Origin: Ammoniphilus sp. YIM 78166
Lineage (GTDB): Bacteria; Bacillota; Bacilli; Aneurinibacillales; RAOX-1
Direction of reading: 5' to 3'
Length of the DNA stretch: 64,000 nucleotides
NCBI RefSeq assembly: GCF_004522215.1
Contig: NZ_SDLR01000004.1
Span: forward strand, 248,001-312,000
The stretch's first letter is position 1. The number at the start of each line of letters is the position of its first letter. The notes under the pieces were generated by a model, which did not search any database, was not told the origin of the DNA, and saw only the letters and a program-made list of their open reading frames with translations. The position numbers and the translations under genes were made by a program. Shown one piece after another: positions 16,918-25,905 of this stretch.

Positions 16918-17133
16918 ATGTTATTTAAGAAATATGTCATTGATGTGCTTGAGCTCTCCGACAAGCCAGAATTCATAAGAAAAATGGCTCAAGAAGTAAT
17001 TAAGACGGAAGGGGATGTCAACTACATTCTCCACAACATGAAAGTAAACGGGAAAGAAAAAATCTTCCTTTACCTTAGCCAACTAAGAGCGATCAAGAAA
17101 GAAAAAGAGCAAAAAGCCAAAATGCAGGCTTGA
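16918..17133 (+). CDS. Small hypothetical protein, cotranscribed with the PilZ gene
   Basis: This 71-residue protein was not recognised. ATG 16918 has a good GAGGAGG site. The sequence is charged and predicted helical, without signal or membrane segment: MLFKKYVIDVLELSDKPEF, then KMAQEVIKTEGDVNYILHN, ending in a lysine-rich helix KKEKEQKAKMQA. Gene order suggests a link to the PilZ protein. The terminator stem overlaps the stop codon, so this is the end of a real transcript. Confidence 0.7.
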   Translation: MLFKKYVIDVLELSDKPEFIRKMAQEVIKTEGDVNYILHNMKVNGKEKIFLYLSQLRAIKKEKEQKAKMQA

Positions 17134-17164
17134 TCTAGGTTTAAGATCAAGCCTGCATTTTTTT
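17123..17164 (+). terminator. Terminator of the pilZ unit
   Basis: A perfect 13-bp stem TGCAGGCTTGATC/GATCAAGCCTGCA is followed by seven T. It overlaps the stop codon of the preceding small gene. Confidence 0.92.
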
Positions 17165-17170
17165 CTTGGC

Positions 17171-18565
17171 TCAGCTTTCTTTTGTTTTTAACCAATCATA
17201 CATACTAATCATCATCATGATGATCATGATAAAGGCAAAGCATTGAATCGTTATCGTTAAATCTACCCATTGACCTATTAAACCAAGGGTAAGTATAGGA
17301 AGGCTAATCCCTAGATACGTAATAACAAAAAAGCAAGAAATTACTTGCGGCCTTGATTCATCCATGGATACCTGATTGAGATAAGCTAAACTTCCTGCGT
17401 AGCTCGGTCCATTTCCCAGTCCTATTAAAACCACGGAAAATACTAATAAGAGTATGGAGTGAGTGATGAGTGTTAACACAATTCCTGAGAGACCTAAGAT
17501 CAGTAAAATATATCCCAGTACAATCAACCTCTTGATAGGTTGCCTCTTTAGAAGAATCTGGTTGATTGTCGATAGACCCAAGACTAAAGCCACCATAATA
17601 CCTGAGGTAATCAAACTGGATTGTCCAATAAATAAATGCAGGTACGTTGGCAAAATGGATAACATTAAGCTCATCACGCCCCATGATAAAAAAGAGGTGG
17701 AGGATGATAATTTAAAGGATTTCCATTGTGCTCGAGGAACTTCAGGTATTTGAAAATGCAGAGAACTTTTCGCTAACGTTCTATTTTCCAACACTAGGAT
17801 TAGTCCTATTAACCCTAAGATAGCCAGAGAGACATGAACCATATATGGAAATTGTAAAGGATGTGAGCTCAATACTCCGGCGATTCCTGAGACTAATGGA
17901 GCCAAAGCATTGCCTAATGTACCTGAAATAGCTCCAATAAAAGCGCTTTTAATTTTATCATGCTTTTCATGAAAACGGGTCATAGCTACTACGGCTAATC
18001 CATTCAGCATACCTACTGAAAGACCTTGAAAAATTCTAGATCCTATTAATCCCCAAACGCCTTGTGATAAAGCAAATCCTAAGGAACCTAAAATAGAGAA
18101 AGATACGCCTAGAATAAGCACCTTTTTTATACCGTAACGCTCGGATAAGGGATTAACTAGTACAATAGTTGGTATTACAATTAGAGCATAGAGAGCATAC
18201 ACAAACGTAATTTGTGCAGATGATAAATTCCATTCCTGTCGATATAACGTGTATAAAGGGGCAGGAAGGTTCGTTCCTAATAAGGTAATAAATAAGCAAA
18301 AAGCAATGAGCCAAAATGAAACCCGACGATGCATGCTAGCATCAACATACTGGACATGAGCTAACGCTTTTAATTCAAGTAATAATGCTTCAAACTGTTC
18401 TTCCTTAATCGTAGCAGAAATATTAATCTTCGTTAGTTTTCGATTCTTTTGATACTCCGCTTTTATCTTTTCAATATTATGCCCTTGCCGTCCAAACAAT
18501 TCGGATAATTGCGCAAGCACCCCGGGTTGATTATCAACGAGAAGTGATATATTATGCGTAGCCAT
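17171..18565 (-). CDS. ACT domain fused to a major facilitator superfamily transporter
   Basis: In this 464-residue single frame, residues 1-75 form an ACT domain closest in look to the acetolactate synthase small subunit (HNISLLVDNQPGVLAQLSELFGRQGHNIEKI). Residues about 80-464 are a 12-helix MFS transporter (PLSERYGIKKVLILG between helices 2 and 3; SRIFQGLSVGMLNG). The joint reads DASMHRRVSFW, and no ribosome binding site lies before that internal Met, so a fusion is more likely than two proteins. ACT domains bind amino acids or related small ligands, which suggests an allosterically gated exporter or importer. It lies next to a GntR gene and carries the GTTTAC-GTCGAC operator upstream. Its substrate is unknown. 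Confidence 0.85.
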   Translation of the reverse strand: MATHNISLLVDNQPGVLAQLSELFGRQGHNIEKIKAEYQKNRKLTKINISATIKEEQFEALLLELKALAHVQYVDASMHRRVSFWLIAFCLFITLLGTNLPAPLYTLYRQEWNLSSAQITFVYALYALIVIPTIVLVNPLSERYGIKKVLILGVSFSILGSLGFALSQGVWGLIGSRIFQGLSVGMLNGLAVVAMTRFHEKHDKIKSAFIGAISGTLGNALAPLVSGIAGVLSSHPLQFPYMVHVSLAILGLIGLILVLENRTLAKSSLHFQIPEVPRAQWKSFKLSSSTSFLSWGVMSLMLSILPTYLHLFIGQSSLITSGIMVALVLGLSTINQILLKRQPIKRLIVLGYILLILGLSGIVLTLITHSILLLVFSVVLIGLGNGPSYAGSLAYLNQVSMDESRPQVISCFFVITYLGISLPILTLGLIGQWVDLTITIQCFAFIMIIMMMISMYDWLKTKES

Positions 18566-18575
18566 CCCTTCCTTT

Positions 18576-18605
18576 CTGTAAACTGTCTCCTGTCGACTGT
18601 AAACA
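18576..18605 (-). promoter_or_regulatory. Candidate FCD-GntR operator upstream of the ACT-MFS gene
   Basis: Two CTGTAAAC half-sites at 18576-18583 and 18597-18604, spaced by two helical turns, flank TGTCGACT. The core fits the FadR-subfamily pattern yGTMKACy. Related sites occur at 24194-24208, 27707-27728 and 29003-29027. Confidence 0.6.
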
Positions 18606-18639
18606 TCATAAAATAGATGTACAATTTAGTCAATAAAAA

Positions 18640-18686
18640 AATAGAAAAAACCGCTCCCTCGGTCGTCCCTCAGAAAATCGGTTCTT
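18640..18686 (-). terminator. Terminator after the GntR gene
   Basis: AACCG/CGGTT with an internal imperfect stem is followed on the minus strand by a T-rich tract. It directly follows the stop codon of the regulator. Confidence 0.65.
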
Positions 18687-18691
18687 TTGAT

Positions 18692-19354
18692 CTATTCCTT
18701 ATTTAATTTTTGATTAAATAGTTCAGTCATAGCTTGTAAATCATTATTAATATGCACTTTCATCATTTCCTCCGCTTTTACCTCTGAGCGCTCTTGGATA
18801 GCATCGAGAATAGATTGGTGTTCAGCCAGATATTCATCATCCCGGTAAAAGTTACGGAACATATTATTACGCATGTAATATATTTTCATGCGGATGCCTT
18901 TCATTAGCTGGATCAATGAATCATTATGAGAGCATTCAATAATACAATCATGGAACTCTGTATTCAATCTAACAATATCTTGGACCTTTTGGTCTAACAC
19001 GGCTATCCTTGTGTTCGATATATTGGTGGTTAAATATGTGATTTTTTCCTCTGTCATGTGATGAACGGATAGGCGTGCAGCAAGAGATTCTAAACTGCTT
19101 CTGCATTGGTAAACACCAATAATATCTTCTAACGTTGCTCGATAGGCTATAACGGTATTCCCCTGTTGAACAAGAAGTCCATCTTTAATTAGCATGCGAA
19201 TGGCCTCACGAATAGGTCCTCTACTTACATTGAGCTGATCAGCAAGCCTCGTCTCAACCAATCGTTCCCCCGGTTCAAACTCCCCGTCCAAAAGCATGTT
19301 GAGAAGGATATGATAGACTTGCTCATGAAGGGGTTGTGCCTTTTGTATTTCCAT
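18692..19354 (-). CDS. GntR/FCD-family regulator (paralog 1)
   Basis: This 220-residue protein has an N-terminal winged helix (RLADQLNVSRGPIREAIRMLIKDGLLVQQ) and a C-terminal all-helical FCD domain. The FCD metal-ligand positions are visible as LNTEFHD, AEHQSIL and MKVHINN. It shares the PLHxQVYH N-terminus and overall layout with the regulators at 23470-24141 and 24333-24983, so the three are local paralogs. FCD proteins usually sense organic acids. This one probably controls the neighbouring transporter or the isomerase-TRAP operon. It is followed by its own terminator. Confidence 0.88.
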   Translation of the reverse strand: MEIQKAQPLHEQVYHILLNMLLDGEFEPGERLVETRLADQLNVSRGPIREAIRMLIKDGLLVQQGNTVIAYRATLEDIIGVYQCRSSLESLAARLSVHHMTEEKITYLTTNISNTRIAVLDQKVQDIVRLNTEFHDCIIECSHNDSLIQLMKGIRMKIYYMRNNMFRNFYRDDEYLAEHQSILDAIQERSEVKAEEMMKVHINNDLQAMTELFNQKLNKE

Positions 19355-19464
19355 GAATATCCCTCATTCTCTAAAGCCTCATTAGATTTTAATTCTTTTT
19401 TAAGATATCATCCTAAGTGGGCTTTTGCAATGAGATCTAATGAATAAATACTGAAAAATGAAAA

Positions 19465-19484
19465 AAGACAGCCTGCGCTGTCTT
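19465..19484 (-). terminator. Terminator after the maleate isomerase-like gene
   Basis: The stem AAGACAGC/GCTGTCTT with loop CTGC is followed on the minus strand by TTTTC. It lies 7 bp after the stop codon. Confidence 0.82.
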
Positions 19485-19490
19485 CTTCAT

Positions 19491-20255
19491 TTAGACTTTT
19501 GCTTGAATTTTTCCAGACAATAAGCTTCCTGCATTTGGAACCACAGGCTTAAGGTTTAGCTCATTTAAAATTTTGTATACTGTCGAGCTTGCAGCAGACA
19601 AAACAGGCAAACCAAGCTTATCCTCAACCTGTTGGATGGCTGGCAAGGATGGCATTTGGACACATGCAGATAGAACAACAGCATCTGCACCTGTAATGTT
19701 TAATTGATCAGCAATATTAACCAAGTTCATCGGATCCAATCTTCCTACCTCAAGGTTATCAGCTACTTCTAAGCTGATGGAATCGATGACTTCAATTCCG
19801 CTGGCATTCAGATATTCAATGACCATGTTGGTTAATGGCTTCATATACGGAGTAATAATCGATACTTTTTTCGCCCCAATGGCACGAATTCCTTCAATAA
19901 GCGCACCCGCACTGCTTACGATAGGTACCTTTGCCGCTGTTTGTTCCGCAATTTTTCCTAATCGCTCTTCTGAAATTTCATGATAGCCAGGACCTTGGCA
20001 CATAATCGCCACTAAACATGCATAGGCCAACACATCGCAACGGGCATCGGATAATTCCACCGCACAACGATCGCTTTCTACATCCATTTTGGTTAGCTCT
20101 TCCTTCGTAACATGCATCATACGCATACGGCTGGAATGGAAAGTAAAGCGTTCCGCCTCTACTTCTTCTCTCCAGCGAAGCATCATCGGAATTTCCGTCT
20201 CCATCGTTGTATTGGAACTAGGTACAATTAATCCTACTCTATAGTTTTTGCTCAT
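19491..20255 (-). CDS. Maleate cis-trans isomerase family protein (Asp/Glu racemase superfamily)
   Basis: This protein has 254 residues from ATG 20255 behind AGGAGAG; an overlapping GTG is 3 bp upstream. It begins with the family pattern VGLIVPSSNTTMETEIP and has the two catalytic cysteines of the superfamily, Cys80 in LAYACLVAI and Cys198 in LSACVQMPS. Relatives are maleate isomerase (maleate to fumarate) and arylmalonate decarboxylase. In this island it could isomerise maleate or a methylated analogue such as citraconate/mesaconate. That substrate is inferred from the LeuCD-type hydratase, CoA-transferase and lyase encoded nearby. It is probably the last gene of the regulator-SBP-TRAP operon. 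Confidence 0.85.
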   Translation of the reverse strand: MSKNYRVGLIVPSSNTTMETEIPMMLRWREEVEAERFTFHSSRMRMMHVTKEELTKMDVESDRCAVELSDARCDVLAYACLVAIMCQGPGYHEISEERLGKIAEQTAAKVPIVSSAGALIEGIRAIGAKKVSIITPYMKPLTNMVIEYLNASGIEVIDSISLEVADNLEVGRLDPMNLVNIADQLNITGADAVVLSACVQMPSLPAIQQVEDKLGLPVLSAASSTVYKILNELNLKPVVPNAGSLLSGKIQAKV

Positions 20256-20322
20256 CACTTTATCTCTCCTAACCCTATTTATATTATTTTTTCTTTTCTT
20301 ACGAACCGGATTTCTTTATCTT

Positions 20323-22323
20323 TTACACCGCAATTTTTTCATTCGTTTCCACTTTATTCTTTTTCACACTTGCCATCTGTCCAAAGTAAACGACTCCCAA
20401 AATAACAAAGCCAGCAATGTCCGTCATCCAGCCTGGGTGAATAAGCATAATCGCTGTAGCTAATAAGATCAGGCGTGTAACCCAATGGAGCGGTGCTGCA
20501 ACAAATCCAATTGTTGAGCCTGCTAGGGCCGTAACCCCTACAATGGCTGTTCCCACGGACCATAGAATGGTAAGCCATTCTCCTTCCCCTAGCAACGCAG
20601 GGTTAAATAAGAACATGTAAGGGATAAGGAATCCGGCAAGTCCAATCTTACACGCAGTAATGGCCGTCTCTAAAGCCTTTGAACCGGCAATTCCTCCACC
20701 AACCATCGCGGCTAAAGCAACCGGTGGCGTAATCCCAGAAAGGATGGCAAAGTAAAGAATGAACAAGTGAGAAGCTAACAATGGTAACCCGACAGCTGCA
20801 AAAGCTGGGTAAATAACAGATGCAGAAAGCATATAAGCAGCAACGGTAGGAACACCCATTCCAAGCAAAATGGTTAATACCATTCCGAAGAAAACTGTTA
20901 ACAATAGAGATTCTTGTCCGAATGATGCGAGCATCGCCGAGATCTTCGCCCCAACTCCCGTAATTCCAATAACAGAAGCAACCACTTGAGCCACAGCAAG
21001 TATCAAGGCTATCATGACCATAGTTCGAGCCCCATCCACACAAGCATCAACCAGCTTAAAGAGGGCTTCTTTCACTTTTCCTTGAATAGTGGATTGAATC
21101 AAGAAAACAACAACGGCCGCAATAACAGCCCAGAACGCACAGCGGACCGGCGTCATCCCCATAAACAGGGTAGTAATTAGAACAAATAAAGGTATAAACA
21201 AAGCAGGAGCATTTGCACTAAATATGACGTCGCGTACTTTTGGCATTTCCGATTTTTCAATCGGCTTAAGTCCTAGGCGCTTCGCTTCAAAGTGGACCGA
21301 CATCCATACACCAAAATAATAGAGTAGAGCCGGGATGACCGCAGCCGCAGCCACTTTAAAATAATCAACCTGGGCTACCTCAGCGAGAACAAACGCGGCA
21401 GCACCCATAATAGGAGGCAAAATTTGACCACCACAGGAAGCCGCGGCCTCAACCGCACCGGCAAATTTAGGCTTATACCCATAACGCTTCATTAAAGGAA
21501 TACTAAATACTCCGGTTGTAGCCACATTGGCTGCTGTACTTCCGCTAATCGTTCCAAACAAACCACTAGAAAGTGTCGCTACTTTAGCAGGACCACCGAC
21601 TAGACGCCCAGCAATCGCAGTCGACAAAAGAATGAATACCTCTCCACCACCTGTTAACAGTAGAACCGAACCAAAAATTAAGAAGATCGCTATCGTTTGA
21701 GCACCCGTCGCTAATAAGTCAGCTTGGAATATCCCTTTTTGCCCCATATACATCTCAATTGCAAAATCTTCAAATCCTATACCCCGGTGGGCAAATTGCG
21801 CTAGAAACGGGACATTGACTAGCATGTTGCCGAAAACCGTATAAAGCGTAGCTATTAGAGCTAAATTGGGGAATAACAGCCCTCCCGTCGCTCGTCGTCC
21901 TCCCTCATACAAGAGGATAAGCGTGATAAAGGACATTAGGATGTCCATAGAGGTTGGCGTTAAGTAGCCTAGCTCCACGATGATTCTTTCAGCATGATAG
22001 ATGAAGTAAGCGTTAAGAATGATGGCTAATACCGCAAATACTATATCCAGCTTATCCATCACGGCATCTACGCGAGTGGGATTCTCCTTCTTCCTAAATG
22101 GATAAACAAAAAATACTAACGTTAAAGCAAATAAAAAGTGAATGGCCGATTGAGTAACAAAGTTTCCAGCGTATGCGGTATAAACGTGGAACACCACCAT
22201 GATGACTGAAAGAACTTTTAAAATTTGGTACCCAATCTGATTTAAGTTCTTGGGATTTTTGAACGACTGCCGTTCTTGTTCGCGATAGCTTTCTAAGTCA
22301 ACCTCTGGAGCAGCGTTATTCAT
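20323..22323 (-). CDS. TRAP transporter fused permease (4TM + 12TM), TAXI type
   Basis: This 666-residue protein starts at ATG 22323 behind AGAGGTGA. The N-terminal hydrophobic block corresponds to the small DctQ-like subunit. The large C-terminal part is DctM-like, with GGEVFILLSTAIAGRLVGGPAKVATLSSGLFGTISGSTAANVATTG-type family sequence (given only in part) and MGVPTVAAYMLSA. Fused permeases pair with TAXI-type binding proteins, and one is encoded directly upstream. The complex imports an organic acid using an ion gradient. The context suggests a dicarboxylate. A 9-bp hairpin lies between the binding protein gene and this gene. Confidence 0.92.
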   Translation of the reverse strand: MNNAAPEVDLESYREQERQSFKNPKNLNQIGYQILKVLSVIMVVFHVYTAYAGNFVTQSAIHFLFALTLVFFVYPFRKKENPTRVDAVMDKLDIVFAVLAIILNAYFIYHAERIIVELGYLTPTSMDILMSFITLILLYEGGRRATGGLLFPNLALIATLYTVFGNMLVNVPFLAQFAHRGIGFEDFAIEMYMGQKGIFQADLLATGAQTIAIFLIFGSVLLLTGGGEVFILLSTAIAGRLVGGPAKVATLSSGLFGTISGSTAANVATTGVFSIPLMKRYGYKPKFAGAVEAAASCGGQILPPIMGAAAFVLAEVAQVDYFKVAAAAVIPALLYYFGVWMSVHFEAKRLGLKPIEKSEMPKVRDVIFSANAPALFIPLFVLITTLFMGMTPVRCAFWAVIAAVVVFLIQSTIQGKVKEALFKLVDACVDGARTMVMIALILAVAQVVASVIGITGVGAKISAMLASFGQESLLLTVFFGMVLTILLGMGVPTVAAYMLSASVIYPAFAAVGLPLLASHLFILYFAILSGITPPVALAAMVGGGIAGSKALETAITACKIGLAGFLIPYMFLFNPALLGEGEWLTILWSVGTAIVGVTALAGSTIGFVAAPLHWVTRLILLATAIMLIHPGWMTDIAGFVILGVVYFGQMASVKKNKVETNEKIAV

Positions 22324-22350
22324 GTTATTCACCTCTTTTTTAAGAAGGAT

Positions 22351-22371
22351 AGGAGTGGCCAAGCCACTCCT
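22351..22371 (-). terminator. Intercistronic hairpin between TAXI SBP and TRAP permease
   Basis: AGGAGTGGC/GCCACTCCT with a 3-nt loop lacks a T-run. It probably stabilises or attenuates the mRNA so that more binding protein is made. Confidence 0.55.
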
Positions 22372-22380
22372 CCTTTGTCA

Positions 22381-23409
22381 TTAATCTACTTTTAATTCAG
22401 CAGGAACGGTAAATCCTTTTTCTTCGTAGTATTTAATTGCTCCCTTGTGAAGAGGGAATGGAGCGTTATTAATCGTTTCTTCAATTGTAATTCCTTTTAA
22501 TGCAGGGAATGCGGTTTCCACTTCACCAATATTATCCCAATAAGCTTTTGTCATTGCATAAACCACATTATCCGATACATCTTTGTTAGCAACTGTGCTC
22601 ATATATACACCAATTGTTTGAGCTTCGGCAATATCCTTATAGGCATCTCCAGAAATCGTAGACTTGATGAAGTATGGATATTTCTGTAGCACTTGATCAA
22701 TCTGTGCATCCGTTAAGGAAAGAATCTTAAGTGGTTTTTGTGCATGAACTTCTGTAAACTTCGATATTGGGGCTTGACCATTGTAGCTGAATCCCACTAG
22801 TGTGCCGTTGATCACTTGTTCTCCTGCTTGATCTAGCTTCATGCGCTTGAAGTCCGGTTTAAAACCAAGCTCTTCAAAGACCTTGAAGGTGATAAACTCC
22901 CCACCACCACCGATGGTACTTGGGTTAAATGGTTTTCCGTTGAGCTCTTCGAAGGAATTGATACCGGAATCAACCGTTACCGCCCAGTGCATTTGGCTAG
23001 CAGGTAAGTTCCATAATATACGAATGTTCTCATTCTTCTTTCCTTCGAATTCACCTTCACCAGCATACGACTCATATCCCACATCATTAGCCATGAATGC
23101 AATGTCCGCTTTGTTCTGTTGTAGGTTCGTTGCATTTACCTTCGTTCCACCAGATTCAACGACTGTCGTTTCTACTACATCGCCAGCGTGCTTATTGATC
23201 GCCTGAGAGACAGCAGCATAATAAGCATAGAACGGTGTAGACGTTGGGGCTGCATCAATGTTTAACAGTAGCTTTTGACCGGATGTTGCTGCATCTGCCG
23301 GCTTTGCATCGCCAGCTGGTCCTGGTTGAGTAGAAGTGGAACTAGAACCGCAAGCTGCTAAAGACATGGCTAAAACGAGTGAACTGGTAATCTTCCAAAA
23401 TTTCTTCAT
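22381..23409 (-). CDS. TAXI-family TRAP solute-binding lipoprotein
   Basis: This 342-residue protein starts at ATG 23409, with AGGGGG upstream. The frame is open further, but this start gives a lipoprotein signal (MKKFWKITSSLVLAMSLAAC). TAXI hallmarks are LLNIDAAPTSTPFYAYYAAVSQAINKH, the TTVVESGGTKVNATNLQQNKADIAF region and FNPSTIGGGGEFITFKVFEELG. It binds the organic acid outside the cell and hands it to the fused permease. The gene lies about 60 bp downstream of a GntR gene, probably in one operon. The ligand is not evident from sequence. Confidence 0.92.
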   Translation of the reverse strand: MKKFWKITSSLVLAMSLAACGSSSTSTQPGPAGDAKPADAATSGQKLLLNIDAAPTSTPFYAYYAAVSQAINKHAGDVVETTVVESGGTKVNATNLQQNKADIAFMANDVGYESYAGEGEFEGKKNENIRILWNLPASQMHWAVTVDSGINSFEELNGKPFNPSTIGGGGEFITFKVFEELGFKPDFKRMKLDQAGEQVINGTLVGFSYNGQAPISKFTEVHAQKPLKILSLTDAQIDQVLQKYPYFIKSTISGDAYKDIAEAQTIGVYMSTVANKDVSDNVVYAMTKAYWDNIGEVETAFPALKGITIEETINNAPFPLHKGAIKYYEEKGFTVPAELKVD

Positions 23410-23469
23410 CTGTCTATTAATCCCCCTACATTTTTTATAGTTTAAGCCCAACTATAGTAGAACCTATAG

Positions 23470-24141
23470 TTAATTGACCTTTTTAACTAATGTTCTGTTA
23501 TACAAGGAGTAAAACGCTCTCAAATCATTTTGGATATGCTTTTTCATTTCGGCTTCAGCTTGAACCGCATTTCCTTGGGCGATTTGATTATATATGGCGT
23601 AGTGTTCTTCGAGGTAATTATCTTTCCTATAATACAGATTAAACAGGGTGTTTCTCATATACTGCACTTTATTTTTCAACATGGTCATAAGTTCAATTAG
23701 CTGATGATTGCCGGACGCTATAACGATGAGTTCGTGAAATGCCGTATTCAACTTCACGATCTGCCTCTTGTCCTCCAGGGCTATCGCCTGCCCAGTTTTC
23801 TCTAGCACCGCCTCTAATTGTTGAATCTGTTGCTTCGTTGCTGTTTCTGCAGCAAGCCTTGCAGCTAAAGATTCGAGGTATTCCCTACATTGGTACACTT
23901 CGATAATATCTTTCAGGATGGGGTTATATACACAAACGCTTCCATCATGATCTACCAATAACCCATCTTTAGTTAGCATCCGTATTGCTTCTCGAACGGG
24001 GCCCCGGCTGACTCCTAACCTCTCCGCTAATTTCAGCTCAATAATTCTTTCCCCCGGCTCAAAGTGTCCTTCAAAAAGCATTTGCATCATCGTCTGATAA
24101 ACCTGACTGTGAAGGGGTTCTGATTTCATAATTTGTCTCAT
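23470..24141 (-). CDS. GntR/FCD-family regulator (paralog 2), first gene of the TRAP operon
   Basis: This protein has 223 residues from ATG 24141 (AAAGGAT upstream); an in-frame GTG exists at 24192. The winged helix is KLAERLGVSRGPVREAIRMLTKDGLL. The FCD domain has LNTAFHE, EEHYAIY and MKKHIQN as metal-ligand positions. It is divergent from a third paralog at 24333, with an operator-like GTTTACTGTCAACAG between them. It probably controls the TRAP-isomerase operon and perhaps the CoA-transferase and LeuCD units that carry related sites. Confidence 0.87.
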   Translation of the reverse strand: MRQIMKSEPLHSQVYQTMMQMLFEGHFEPGERIIELKLAERLGVSRGPVREAIRMLTKDGLLVDHDGSVCVYNPILKDIIEVYQCREYLESLAARLAAETATKQQIQQLEAVLEKTGQAIALEDKRQIVKLNTAFHELIVIASGNHQLIELMTMLKNKVQYMRNTLFNLYYRKDNYLEEHYAIYNQIAQGNAVQAEAEMKKHIQNDLRAFYSLYNRTLVKKVN

Positions 24142-24193
24142 CGCGTTATCCTTTTGTAATCCCTTTCTTGAAACTAGATTATCACGGTTCACG

Positions 24194-24208
24194 GTTTACT
24201 GTCAACAG
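24194..24208. promoter_or_regulatory. Candidate FCD-GntR operator in the divergent regulator promoter
   Basis: GTTTACTGTCAACAG matches sites upstream of the CoA-transferase and LeuC-like genes. It lies about 50 bp upstream of one regulator and 125 bp upstream of the other. Confidence 0.6.
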
Positions 24209-24332
24209 AAAACACTCACTTTTTTAACCCATTAAAATGTTAGGAATTGTTTTTCTTTTAGCCAGTTCATCAGCTAGGAAATCCATCATCGTTTGTGTTA
24301 CTCTAAAGACACTATGGCAGGAGGGTCTACAG

Positions 24333-24983
24333 ATGTCCAAAATTAAAAAATCTGAACCTCTTCATAATCAGGTCTACCACATTGTGAAGAGAATGCTTAT
24401 AGAAGGCGAATATCAGCCTGGAGATCGCCTTGTTGAGGTGAAATTAGCTGAAAGTCTTGGTGTAAGCAGAGCTCCGGTTCGCGAAGCGATCCGAATGCTT
24501 ATCCAAGACGGATTACTAGAACAAAAAGAGGGACTAGTCTATTTAATTAATCCTACAACGCAAACGATCGTTGAAGTTTTTCAATGCCGTCAAAGCCTCG
24601 AATCTCTTTCTGCAAGGCTTGCTGCCAAGAACATTTCCGATAGTCAGCTCCAGCAGCTTGCGCAAAACATCCAAGAAACTCAGAGAGCTATACAACAAAA
24701 CGATAGTAAGGAAATCGGGCGACTCGATCAACAGTTTCATGACTTAATTATAGAGGCCTCAGGAAACCAACAGCTAATCTCGCTTATGTCTATTATTCAA
24801 GCCAAGATCTCCTATATAAGAAACTCCATTATCCGCAACTTCTATCAAAACTTCCTTACCTTTGCGGACGAACATCAAAGAATCTACCAGGCTTTACTGG
24901 AACGAGACGAGAACAAGGCTGAAATGGAAATGAGATCCCATATCGAAAAAAATCTAAGCGTTTCCTATACACTCATTCAATAA
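24333..24983 (+). CDS. GntR/FCD-family regulator (paralog 3), divergent
   Basis: This protein has 216 residues from ATG 24333 with AGGAGGG upstream; the longer frame to 24237 lacks a ribosome binding site. The winged helix is KLAESLGVSRAPVREAIRMLIQDGLL. The FCD domain carries LDQQFHD, DEHQRIY and MRSHIEK. It begins SKIKKSEPLHNQVYH, almost as paralog 2 (KSEPLHSQVY), so the pair arose by duplication. It is the only plus-strand gene of the island. Its target and ligand are unknown. Confidence 0.88.
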   Translation: MSKIKKSEPLHNQVYHIVKRMLIEGEYQPGDRLVEVKLAESLGVSRAPVREAIRMLIQDGLLEQKEGLVYLINPTTQTIVEVFQCRQSLESLSARLAAKNISDSQLQQLAQNIQETQRAIQQNDSKEIGRLDQQFHDLIIEASGNQQLISLMSIIQAKISYIRNSIIRNFYQNFLTFADEHQRIYQALLERDENKAEMEMRSHIEKNLSVSYTLIQ

Positions 24984-25008
24984 GGGGCAATTTGCCCCTT
25001 ATTTTTTT
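24982..25008 (+). terminator. Terminator between convergent genes
   Basis: AAGGGGCAA/TTGCCCCTT is followed by ATTTTTTT. It overlaps the stop codons of both converging genes and may work in both directions. Confidence 0.85.
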
Positions 25009-25892
25009 ACCTTATGAAGATGACCGGTAAGCGGTCGTTCCGTTAAGGGACGGATGAGTTCTACACACTCCATCAGTTTTTCTAGATTAATCCCCGTTTC
25101 AATTCCCATCTCATGAAGCATCATCACGAGATCCTCCGTAGAGCCGTTTCCTGCTGCTCCAGGCGCAAACGGACATCCGCCTAATCCGCCGATCGAGCTG
25201 TCAAACGCTGTTACACCTGCCTGTAAAGCAGCTATTACATTGGCTTGGGCTAACCCATAGGTGTCATGAAAATGAGCCGTGATCTGCGCTCGCGGTGACT
25301 GGTCCATCACCTTCGAGAATAAATCATACACCTGTTTCGGATTAGCTCTTCCAATGGTGTCACAGATGACGATTTCGTTTACTTGAAGCGCTTCAACTTG
25401 GTTGACCATTTCCAATACAACGGAAGGATCCACTTCCCCTTCATACGGACACCAAAATGACGTGGCAATGTCATACCGGACGAAAACCCCTTCGCCTTTT
25501 GCTTGTTCAATCACCTGGTTTAGACGATCCATCGACTCTCTTCGGGACATTCGGACATTCTTTTGGTTAAAAGAATCGCTTGCTCCGACCACAAGGGCAA
25601 CGGCATCAATATGAGACTGACGAGCTCGCTCATATCCTTTTTCATTGGGTATCAGCGCTATATACTGAATGTCTTCCTTGCGTTGAACTCCCTCTAATAC
25701 TTCCTTTGCATCTTTCATTTGCGGAACATGAACAGGATGAACAAAAGAGGTTGCCTCAATTCTTTTAATCCCAGTTTGGGACAAAGTATGAATGAGCTCT
25801 ATTTTTTTTTCAGTTGGGATAAAGTTTGCTTCATTCTGGAGCCCATCACGCGGGCCTACTTCGATAATCTCCACTTTTTTCGGTAAATTCAT
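24999..25892 (-). CDS. HMG-CoA lyase family protein (possible citramalyl-CoA-type lyase)
   Basis: This 297-residue TIM-barrel protein starts at ATG 25892 (AGGGGG upstream). It begins VEIIEVGPRDGLQNE and carries the metal-binding AHFHDTYG. The family signature GGLGGCPFAPGAAGN has the catalytic cysteine at about residue 240. The family cleaves tertiary 3-hydroxyacyl-CoAs such as HMG-CoA (leucine degradation) or (R)-citramalyl-CoA. No other leucine-degradation gene (MCCase, isovaleryl-CoA dehydrogenase) is nearby. Instead it is last in an operon with a LeuCD-type hydratase and a class III CoA-transferase, which favours citramalyl-CoA or a similar substrate. That choice is inference. Confidence 0.88.
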   Translation of the reverse strand: MNLPKKVEIIEVGPRDGLQNEANFIPTEKKIELIHTLSQTGIKRIEATSFVHPVHVPQMKDAKEVLEGVQRKEDIQYIALIPNEKGYERARQSHIDAVALVVGASDSFNQKNVRMSRRESMDRLNQVIEQAKGEGVFVRYDIATSFWCPYEGEVDPSVVLEMVNQVEALQVNEIVICDTIGRANPKQVYDLFSKVMDQSPRAQITAHFHDTYGLAQANVIAALQAGVTAFDSSIGGLGGCPFAPGAAGNGSTEDLVMMLHEMGIETGINLEKLMECVELIRPLTERPLTGHLHKVKK

Positions 25893-25905
25893 GACAGACA
25901 GCCCC

